Part shown: piece after piece, positions 1 to 5,003 of the stretch | How positions within the stretch are numbered: position 1 is the stretch's first letter | Layout of the letters: each line of letters begins with the position of its first letter | Assembly: GCA_011620045.1 (NCBI GenBank) | Contig: WOZY01000215.1 | Location: forward strand, 1 to 5,003 | Source of the DNA: Mesotoga sp. | GTDB lineage: Bacteria; Thermotogota; Thermotogae; Petrotogales; Kosmotogaceae | Reading direction: 5' to 3' | DNA length: 5,003 nucleotides | Made by a program: the position numbers and the translations under genes | The notes under the pieces: model-generated | What the model was told of the DNA's origin: nothing | The model's database searches: none | What the model saw: only the letters and a program-made list of their open reading frames with translations

Positions 1-1
1 C

Positions 2-1606
2 GTTCAGTTTACGGTAGTCGACGCAGAAGCGGAGGCCGCCTCCAGGCTTCTTGAGGGAGCAGACGAGCCTTTCGTAAAGAAGGTATCAGTCGTGGTCAGC
101 GAGGGACTCGAGAGGCTCTACGGTTTTCAGCATTACGATGGTGGCTGGGGTTGGTGGAAGGATGATCGTTCAACTCCATTCATGACCGCTTATGTGATGC
201 TGGGTCTGTATTTGGCTACGGAAAACGGTTATGACATAAATCAAGATGTGATAACAATGGGATATTCGGCGATGAAAAGCTTGAACAAAGAGGACCCTGA
301 TCCTTTCCTGCAGTATGTAATAGTACTCTTCAGCAGTAAGCTAAGAGATCCAATAGGCTCTATTGTTGATTACAAAGGGGATGTAGCTTCCATTGTCTTG
401 ACCGCACTTTCCTATGAGACTCTCAATATGAATGAAAAAGCATCTGCTCTTGTTGAAGAGGCAATGGAATATGTAGATCTCAATGCAGATGATGCGATAC
501 ATGGGGAGAGTTTCAGCTATTTCTTCGACGATACTGTGATTCTATCCTTGCTCTTGAAGGCATCCGTCGATCTGAAAATGCCTTCTACGACGATTGCAGA
601 AATCTCCAAGAGACTGTTGAAAATGGGAAACGGTAGCTACTGGTATAGAACCTCATCAACGGCTATGGCCATTATTTCTCTTTCTTCCGTGAGCAATGTG
701 CTTTCCGAGGAGGCCAAAGTGAAAGTACTGTCCGAGAGCGGGGAGGTGATTTTCGAGGGTGATGTCTCCGATTCGATAACTGTTCCCTTTGCAGGAGAGA
801 ACATGTTGGTCGAGAGTACTGATATGGTGGTCGTCTCGACAAACGGCGAGACAACGGTTGATATGGAAGTGATCGAGGCAGAAAACACTGGTCTGGCTAT
901 CGAAAGGATTCTCAGAAGGAAACTCGCCGTGCCGATGGACGATACGTATGTCCTAACCACTCCGGAGATAGATTCGCCTTACGTGGTCTCTTCAATAAAG
1001 ACGCTCTCTCCAGATGAAGTTGGTACTCTTGAGATAAGTGTCTCAAAGAGCATAGAAGGGATGAAACTCGCAATTTTGGAAGGGGAATTGAAGCTAGGCG
1101 AATACGGACTCGGGTTGAGGATTTACGAAGGTGATGTTCTCGGTATTAGCAATGGAGAGATAATCATCAGAACATTGGAATACGGCTATTATGATAAAGC
1201 GACTGCAGAGATCCACTCTGTCAAGCTGGGAATACCCGAAGCTGTCTCTGTAGGTGAAACAATAATCTCTGAAGTCCACATAACGATACCCGATGATGTT
1301 CCGTATGTTGTTTTGGAAGACATGCTGCCATCCACCGGAATTTCAGTCGAAGAGAACCTCGAGGCCGACATCCTGGGATATACGAAGTTCTACTACTATG
1401 ACTACTATTGGTGGGGTTACACGTTTAAGGATGCAAGGTTCGATCGAATTTCCTTCTTCTTCAGAGATGGCGGAGAGTTTGTAACAAAAAGCAATTGGAG
1501 AATACTAACTAAAGGCGAATTCATTATCCCGGCCGTCCAGGCATGGGCGATGTACGATGGAGATGTTAGAGCCAATACAGAATCTGTAAAACTGATTGTT
1601 GAATGA
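2..1606 (+). CDS. Bacterial alpha-2-macroglobulin-like protein, C-terminal part (5' end outside window)
   Basis: The frame is open from the left edge, so the GTG at 92 is internal; 534 residues are visible. Numbering from that GTG, residues 5-40 (GLERLYGFQHYDGGWGWW, then TAYVMLGLYLA) match the thioester-containing helical (TED) domain of bacterial A2Ms, which runs to about residue 200. A beta-rich stretch follows, then at 385-504 a typical C-terminal MG10-like domain (YVVLEDMLPS, DARFDRISFFF, GEF, AMYDGDVRA). Known role of the family: a large protein, often lipid-anchored in the periplasm, that traps proteases through a bait region and often a Cys-Gln thioester. The thioester, bait region and signal peptide would all lie upstream, so trapping activity is inferred. 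An apparent extra segment of about 100 residues sits at 284-384. The stop overlaps the next start (ATGA). Family assignment is firm; intactness of the missing N-terminus is unknown. Confidence 0.9.
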   Translation, partial: VQFTVVDAEAEAASRLLEGADEPFVKKVSVVVSEGLERLYGFQHYDGGWGWWKDDRSTPFMTAYVMLGLYLATENGYDINQDVITMGYSAMKSLNKEDPDPFLQYVIVLFSSKLRDPIGSIVDYKGDVASIVLTALSYETLNMNEKASALVEEAMEYVDLNADDAIHGESFSYFFDDTVILSLLLKASVDLKMPSTTIAEISKRLLKMGNGSYWYRTSSTAMAIISLSSVSNVLSEEAKVKVLSESGEVIFEGDVSDSITVPFAGENMLVESTDMVVVSTNGETTVDMEVIEAENTGLAIERILRRKLAVPMDDTYVLTTPEIDSPYVVSSIKTLSPDEVGTLEISVSKSIEGMKLAILEGELKLGEYGLGLRIYEGDVLGISNGEIIIRTLEYGYYDKATAEIHSVKLGIPEAVSVGETIISEVHITIPDDVPYVVLEDMLPSTGISVEENLEADILGYTKFYYYDYYWWGYTFKDARFDRISFFFRDGGEFVTKSNWRILTKGEFIIPAVQAWAMYDGDVRANTESVKLIVE

Positions 1607-2160
1607 AACTATTAATACTGGCGACAGTCCTGCTTCTTCAAATAACGGCTCTTTGTTTTACCAGTACATATGTGTCGTGGGAAATACCCGAGCTTGAAGA
1701 TTACAGGAGTGCACTCGAAAAACTAACTGGAAGGCCCGTTGGTGGAACGTATCTTCTTCTGATCTCTTCTTCGGCCGGAGAGTTTTCTGATCTCTCCGGC
1801 ATCGGCTACTGGTTTGTAGCGGCAGCAGAAGGAAACACAATAATCGTTCAGCCGCTAAGCTTGGTTCCCAATCTCTCGCAGACACTTGCCCATGAAATGA
1901 CTCATCTCTTTCTCAGAAAGTACCAACTGCCCTACTGGTTAGAAGAAGGGATGGTCTGCTCCATCACTGGAGAATGGATTGGCAGAGAAGAAATGCGACT
2001 CGATGAAGTGGAGTCCCTCGATTACATGAAAATGGATTTCATGACGTATCGTTCATACAGTTTCACCTGCTGGATTGAAGTATCCAGACTTCTTCGCGAC
2101 CGCTCTTTTGGCGAACTGGTTGTGGAGTATGGAGGAGGAGGTATCCACGAAATTGAGTGA
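1603..2160 (+). CDS. Small predicted exported zinc metallopeptidase (HEXXH, peptidase MA-like)
   Basis: The protein has 185 residues. Residues 1-20 are a short hydrophobic stretch with one N-terminal Lys, resembling a Sec signal or membrane anchor; Cys18 lacks a good lipobox. The zinc site is HEMTH at 97-101 (positions 1891-1905), followed by LPYWLEEG at 109-116. His97, His101 and probably Glu115 would bind zinc, with Glu98 as catalytic base, as in peptidase MA-like gluzincins. No specific family member is recognised and the substrate is unknown. The chain is short for a stand-alone enzyme of this type, with about 70 residues after the zinc site. The start overlaps the A2M stop as ATGA and has no SD of its own, which suggests translational coupling. 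The C-terminal Gly-Gly-Gly-Gly at 177-180 is encoded by the SD of the next gene. Export to the A2M's compartment is inferred. Confidence 0.75.
   Translation: MKLLILATVLLLQITALCFTSTYVSWEIPELEDYRSALEKLTGRPVGGTYLLLISSSAGEFSDLSGIGYWFVAAAEGNTIIVQPLSLVPNLSQTLAHEMTHLFLRKYQLPYWLEEGMVCSITGEWIGREEMRLDEVESLDYMKMDFMTYRSYSFTCWIEVSRLLRDRSFGELVVEYGGGGIHEIE
1774..1800. repeat. Perfect 9-bp inverted repeat inside the metallopeptidase gene
   Basis: Arms GCCGGAGAG (1774-1782) and CTCTCCGGC (1792-1800) are exact reverse complements around a 9-base loop. In mRNA they would form a GC-rich hairpin about 170 bases into the gene. It is read in frame as part of residues 58-66 (AGEFSDLSG). No T-run follows on either strand, so it does not look like an intrinsic terminator. 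It may be coincidental; a role in mRNA stability or translation pacing is only a possibility. Confidence 0.55.
2136..2142 (+). promoter_or_regulatory. Strong Shine-Dalgarno that decides the pepF start
   Basis: AGGAGGT at 2136-2142, at the end of a GGAGGAGGAGGT tract (2131-2142), is a near-perfect match to the anti-SD of 16S rRNA. It lies 10 bases before the TTG at 2153. The in-frame ATG at 2129 is upstream of this SD and has only a poor, badly spaced TGGAG before it. The tract is also codons GGA GGA GGA GGT of the preceding gene, so ribosomes finishing that gene pass over the site. Confidence 0.7.
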
Positions 2161-3934
2161 AGGACAGTTTATTGAGTGGGATCTGACAAAGCTCTATTCT
2201 TCATCGGATGATCATGCCCTGATTGATGACCTGCGATACGTGATTTCAAAAAAGGACGAACTGATAAAGGAATACAAGGGAAGAATCGCAGAGGAGAGTA
2301 TAGAAGCTAGCGAACTTAGGCTAGCTCTTGAAAGAATAGAAGAGATTATGAGCAAATTCGCGAAGCCGTCGATGTTCGCGTATTTAAGTCATTCAGTAAC
2401 GCCGGCCTCACCGGCAATCCAGAAGCTGATCCGCAAGATCGACGATCTTGAGTCGCAGCTCGAAAGCGATCTCCTCTTTCTGAAACTGGAACTATCGAAA
2501 GTCTCTGGAGATTTCTTCTCAAGGTTGTTGGATTCAGCTGAGTTAGCAAACTACAGCCATTATCTCGAACTTATTCGAACTCATAGAGTTCATATGCTCA
2601 GCGAACCAGAAGAGAAGATGCTTGCTTTGAAAGAGCTGACGGGGAAGAAAGCCCTGCTTAATCTCTACGATGAATTTACCTCGAGCTTCATATATAGATT
2701 GAAAATCGGCGAAGATGAGAAAAACTTTACGGAAAGCGAAGTCGAGACTATGAGAAGGGACAAAGATCCCGAAGTGAGAAAGAAGGCGTTTGTGAGTCTT
2801 TTCAAAAAATCAGAGGAAAACAGTATCGTCTTGACCAATGTTTACAACTCTCTCGCAAAGGATTGGGATTTGGAAGCAGCCAAGAGAGGTTATTCTTCTC
2901 CAATCTCTATGAGGAATCGAGAGAATGAAACCCCGGATGTGGCAGTGCAGTCTCTTGTCGAAGCAACTTCGAATGGGTACTCTCTGGTGCAGGATTACTA
3001 CCGGCTCAAGGCAAGGATTCTGAATAAGGAATCGCTTCTCCATAGCGATATCTATGCACCGATCGGTGATTTCAAGGATCTTTTCAGCTGGCAGGAAGCC
3101 AAGAGCATGATTCTTGAGGTAATTGGAAGTTTCGATCCACAGTTAGAACATATAGTTGGCGAATTCTTTGAAGGAAACTTCATACATGGATCAATCATGC
3201 CGGGCAAACGAAGTGGAGCCTATTGCTCATATGCATCACCGGAAATTCATCCATACGTTCTCGTGAATTTTGGAGGCAAGATGAGCGACTTGCTGACCTT
3301 GGCTCACGAGTTGGGCCACGGTCTCCATGCAGTGCTGTCCTCGAAGCAGACTATGCTGAACTATGAGACCCCTCTCACTATGGCAGAGACTGCATCAATC
3401 TTCTCAGAAATGCTGATGACCGACTACTTACTAAACGCAATTTCAGGTAGAGAGGAAAAGATCTCCTTCATTACCAGTAGAATCGAGGAGATATTTGCGA
3501 CTACTGCACGGCAGAATATGTTTACGAGATTTGAAATTGAGGCCCACAACAGAATGTCGACCGAGTATCTCTCATTTGAGGAACTGGGAGAACTCTATTT
3601 TGACGAGTTGAAGCTTATGTTCGGCGAAACAATCGATTTTCTTCCCGAGAGTAAATACGAATGGGCACGGATACCTCATTTCTTTCATACTCCGTTTTAT
3701 TGCTATGCATACAACTTCGCACAGTTATTAGTAATCTCACTGTACAGGAAGTATCTTGAGGATGGAGATGTTTTCAAAAGAAGGTATGTGGTATTGCTCG
3801 AGAGCGGTGGATCTGATTCACCGGAAATTCTCTTGGGAAAAGTCGGAATAGACATTTCTAGTCCTCGTTTCTGGGAAAATGGAATCGACTTCATTAAGGA
3901 GAATTTTCTGGATAGACTGAGGGCAATGATTTAG
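2153..3934 (+). CDS. pepF: Oligoendopeptidase, pepF/M3 family (zinc metallopeptidase)
   Basis: From TTG 2153 the protein has 593 residues, normal for this family of about 600. It would be a cytoplasmic zinc enzyme cleaving short peptides. The N-terminal helical part (FIEWDLTKLY near residue 6, then charged helices) precedes the M3 catalytic domain from about residue 180. Catalytic features: GKRSGAYCSYA at 351-361 followed by HPYVLVNFGG; HELGH at 385-389; and the third zinc ligand Glu412 in AETASIFSE. HFFHTPFYCYAY at 509-520 carries the His and Tyr residues that bind substrate and stabilise the transition state in M3 enzymes. The pattern best fits the pepF/M3 subgroup. No signal peptide is seen. 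The start was chosen for the strong SD at 2136-2142; the alternative ATG at 2129 would add 8 residues. The gene overlaps the metallopeptidase gene by 8 bases, so it is probably the last gene of the operon. All key residues are present. Confidence 0.95.
   Translation: MSEGQFIEWDLTKLYSSSDDHALIDDLRYVISKKDELIKEYKGRIAEESIEASELRLALERIEEIMSKFAKPSMFAYLSHSVTPASPAIQKLIRKIDDLESQLESDLLFLKLELSKVSGDFFSRLLDSAELANYSHYLELIRTHRVHMLSEPEEKMLALKELTGKKALLNLYDEFTSSFIYRLKIGEDEKNFTESEVETMRRDKDPEVRKKAFVSLFKKSEENSIVLTNVYNSLAKDWDLEAAKRGYSSPISMRNRENETPDVAVQSLVEATSNGYSLVQDYYRLKARILNKESLLHSDIYAPIGDFKDLFSWQEAKSMILEVIGSFDPQLEHIVGEFFEGNFIHGSIMPGKRSGAYCSYASPEIHPYVLVNFGGKMSDLLTLAHELGHGLHAVLSSKQTMLNYETPLTMAETASIFSEMLMTDYLLNAISGREEKISFITSRIEEIFATTARQNMFTRFEIEAHNRMSTEYLSFEELGELYFDELKLMFGETIDFLPESKYEWARIPHFFHTPFYCYAYNFAQLLVISLYRKYLEDGDVFKRRYVVLLESGGSDSPEILLGKVGIDISSPRFWENGIDFIKENFLDRLRAMI
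2424..2460. repeat. Interrupted inverted repeat in the 5' part of pepF
   Basis: Inner arms CAAGATC (2434-2440) and GATCTTG (2444-2450) flank a 3-base loop. Outer arms AGCTG (2424-2428) and CAGCT (2456-2460) add a second stem across a 5-by-5 internal loop. It is a possible mRNA hairpin in coding sequence. The arms are short and chance is a fair explanation. Confidence 0.3.
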
Positions 3935-3941
3935 GTCCGGC

Positions 3942-3966
3942 TTGAAGGAAAGAAAAGGTGTATAAT
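3942..3966 (+). promoter_or_regulatory. Candidate sigma-70-type promoter for the MATE gene
   Basis: A perfect -10 box TATAAT occurs at 3961-3966, 26 bases after the pepF stop, in the only sizeable gap between genes. The -35 side is weak: TTGAAG at 3942-3947 leaves only a 13-base spacer, and the hexamer at the usual 17-base spacing (CGGCTT) is poor. Transcription would start near 3973, leaving a leader of about 60 bases. The placement supports a separate transcript for the transporter, but the weak -35 keeps confidence moderate. Confidence 0.5.
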
Positions 3967-3968
3967 TC

Positions 3969-3997
3969 CTGTGTTCATTTTGATACAGTTTTTCTTT
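3969..3997 (+). terminator. Weak hairpin plus T-tract, possible terminator after pepF
   Basis: CTGTGT (3969-3974) can pair with ATACAG (3983-3988), giving six pairs including one G-U, around an 8-base loop. TTTTTCTTT (3989-3997) follows. The layout is that of an intrinsic terminator, but the stem is short and AT-rich and it overlaps the predicted start of the MATE transcript. It may be a leaky end to the peptidase operon or simply chance. Confidence 0.25.
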
Positions 3998-4020
3998 CGT
4001 ATCTCTTCACGAGGCTACTT

Positions 4021-4026
4021 AGGGGG
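4021..4026 (+). promoter_or_regulatory. Ribosome binding site for the MATE gene
   Basis: AGGGGG lies 5 bases before the ATG at 4032. It pairs with the anti-SD over six positions with one G-U wobble. This fixes the start, which also gives the usual N-terminus for the family. Confidence 0.65.
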
Positions 4027-4031
4027 CAAGA

Positions 4032-5003
4032 ATGGCAAGAGATCTCACTCAAGGGAATATTCTGAAGAATCTTCTCGTGATGTCGGTTCCTACAATGATA
4101 GGATTCAGCGCTCAGATGATCTACGACATAGTGGATATCTTCTGGATTGGCCGCATTTCTGGTGAAGCAATTGCCGGGGTGACCATCTTCACCACTCTCT
4201 TCTGGATTGTCGATATTCTCAATTCAATAATCGGCCAAAGTTCAATATCGTTGATTTCTCAGAGCTACGGAAAACGAGACCTTGACGGATCCAGCAGGGT
4301 GATCGAACAGACCATCACTTTCAAGTTCATTGTGGCCCTTATTTCCGCCTTGCTGGTCGCAGCATTTCTAGAACCCTCACTTGGTTTTTTCACTACCGAT
4401 CCGAAGGTCGTGACATCTGCGCTGGACTACGGTTATATTCGTTTGTTTTTCCTGCCGATGATGTTCTCTTCGTACTCTGTGAATACTGCACTTAGGTGCA
4501 TAGGTGATGCAAAAAGCCCCATGTACATAATGATGGTCGCAAGTGTACTAAATATTGTCCTCGATCCAATCATGATGTTTGATAAAGTACCTGGAACAGG
4601 GATCCCTGGTTTTGGCCTTGGCGTCTTCGGCGCTGCGGTCGCAACGGTAATTGCGCAGACGGCATCATTCTTGTTTGGTTTCTACATTCTCTTCTCGGGC
4701 AGAGAGGGTGTCAAGCCGAAGTTGTCGGGGCTATTTCGGCTTGATCGAAACATAGACAAGAAGCTTCTAACAATCGGCCTCCCAACGGGTCTGGAAGGTT
4801 TCTTCAGGAATCTTGCAGCAGTTGTGGTTCTCAAATTCGTCGCATTTTACGGGACCACGGCCGTGGCTGCAGTAGGTGTAACCGGCAGATTGTTTGGATT
4901 GGCTTTCATGCCTCTGGTGGGACTGAGTATGGGGGGATCTGCAATGGTGGGGCAGAACCTCGGAGCAGATAACGTCGGCCGGGCGAGGGCGACCGCGAAA
5001 ACG
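4032..5003 (+). CDS. MATE-family efflux transporter, N-terminal part (3' end outside window)
   Basis: 324 residues are visible of an expected 440-460, with no stop before the right edge. It would be an inner-membrane antiporter exporting drugs or metabolites in exchange for Na+ or H+. The N-terminus (DLTQGNILKNLLVMSVP) is typical of the family. About eight membrane segments can be seen, near residues 11-33, 45-70, 93-112, 133-153, 162-184, 197-220, 245-272 and 278-305. The polar loop at 221-244 links the two six-helix halves. Asp35 in the first helix, and Asn174 and Asp178 in LNIVLDP, match in kind and spacing the D41/N180/D184 cation site recalled from the Pyrococcus furiosus MATE. GQNLGA at 308-313 is a family motif. 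A 97-base gap and its own -10 box separate it from pepF, so it is probably a separate unit. The substrate cannot be told. Confidence 0.92.
   Translation, partial: MARDLTQGNILKNLLVMSVPTMIGFSAQMIYDIVDIFWIGRISGEAIAGVTIFTTLFWIVDILNSIIGQSSISLISQSYGKRDLDGSSRVIEQTITFKFIVALISALLVAAFLEPSLGFFTTDPKVVTSALDYGYIRLFFLPMMFSSYSVNTALRCIGDAKSPMYIMMVASVLNIVLDPIMMFDKVPGTGIPGFGLGVFGAAVATVIAQTASFLFGFYILFSGREGVKPKLSGLFRLDRNIDKKLLTIGLPTGLEGFFRNLAAVVVLKFVAFYGTTAVAAVGVTGRLFGLAFMPLVGLSMGGSAMVGQNLGADNVGRARATAKT
4711..4744. repeat. Perfect 10-bp inverted repeat inside the MATE gene
   Basis: TCAAGCCGAA (4711-4720) and TTCGGCTTGA (4735-4744) are exact reverse complements around 14 bases. In RNA the stem can gain three more pairs: G4710-U4745, G4721-U4734 and U4722-A4733. 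It falls in the codons for the cytoplasmic loop joining the two halves of the transporter (residues 227-238). No T-run follows, so it is not a standard terminator. Function unknown; possibly mRNA structure. Confidence 0.6.

Noticed and set aside
809..840. Inverted repeat GTCGAGA / TCTCGAC in the A2M gene
   Set aside because: Arms of only seven bases with an 18-base loop are unremarkable.
637..960. Minus-strand open frame of 107 codons opposite the A2M gene
   Set aside because: Its Ser/Thr-rich product resembles no family and it lies wholly opposite a well-supported gene with clear domain matches.
92..1606. A complete gene starting at the GTG at 92
   Set aside because: The same frame is open to the left edge and the region downstream is mid-protein A2M TED sequence, so the GTG is internal.
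1648..1656. Lipoprotein cleavage site at Cys18 of the small metallopeptidase
   Set aside because: The residues before the Cys (Thr-Ala-Leu) do not fit the usual lipobox, so a plain signal or anchor is more likely.
2075..2152. Upstream extension of pepF to the ATG at 2075
   Set aside because: It lies deep inside the metallopeptidase gene, has no good ribosome binding site, and adds residues not expected in pepF proteins.
2577..2591. Inverted repeat GAACTC / GAGTTC in pepF
   Set aside because: Six-base arms occur often by chance and nothing in the surroundings suggests a binding site.
4007..4080. Inverted repeat TCACGAG / CTCGTGA spanning the MATE ribosome binding site and start
   Set aside because: Seven-base arms about 60 bases apart are expected by chance in a window of this size, and no intermediate pairing supports a riboswitch-like fold.
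3971..4165. Short + strand open frame across the spacer into the MATE gene
   Set aside because: It overlaps the MATE start in another frame, its sequence resembles no protein, and the MATE frame has a good ribosome binding site.

Overview
The window is bacterial and gene-dense, with every supported gene on the + strand. Base composition looks moderate (mid-40s % GC by eye, not counted). Arg codons AGA/AGG and Ile ATA are common, and the best start for one gene is TTG behind a strong Shine-Dalgarno (SD). Together with the gene content, this suggests a mesophilic or moderately thermophilic Thermotogota member, perhaps Mesotoga/Kosmotoga-like. That placement is an impression and rests on no marker gene.

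Layout: (1) Positions 2-1606 hold the C-terminal 534 residues of a large bacterial alpha-2-macroglobulin (A2M)-like protein. The reading frame is open to the left edge. (2) Positions 1603-2160, overlapping gene 1 by ATGA, encode a small predicted exported zinc metallopeptidase (HEMTH plus WLEEG). (3) Positions 2153-3934 encode a full-length M3-family oligoendopeptidase (pepF/M3 type, HELGH). Its SD lies inside the end of gene 2 and is read there as four glycines. (4) Positions 3935-4031 are a 97-base spacer with a TATAAT box, a weak hairpin followed by T residues, and a purine-rich ribosome binding site. (5) Positions 4032-5003 hold the first 324 residues of a MATE-family multidrug/sodium antiporter, cut by the right edge.

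Genes 1-3 overlap without gaps and look like one translationally coupled operon devoted to proteolysis: a protease-trap protein expected outside the cytoplasmic membrane, a small metallopeptidase expected in the same place, and a peptidase expected in the cytoplasm that would finish short peptides. The MATE gene probably has its own promoter. No RNA gene, mobile element or CRISPR array was seen. The least ordinary signals are the A2M/metallopeptidase coupling, an apparent extra segment in the A2M C-terminus, the TTG start choice for pepF, and two long perfect inverted repeats inside coding sequence.
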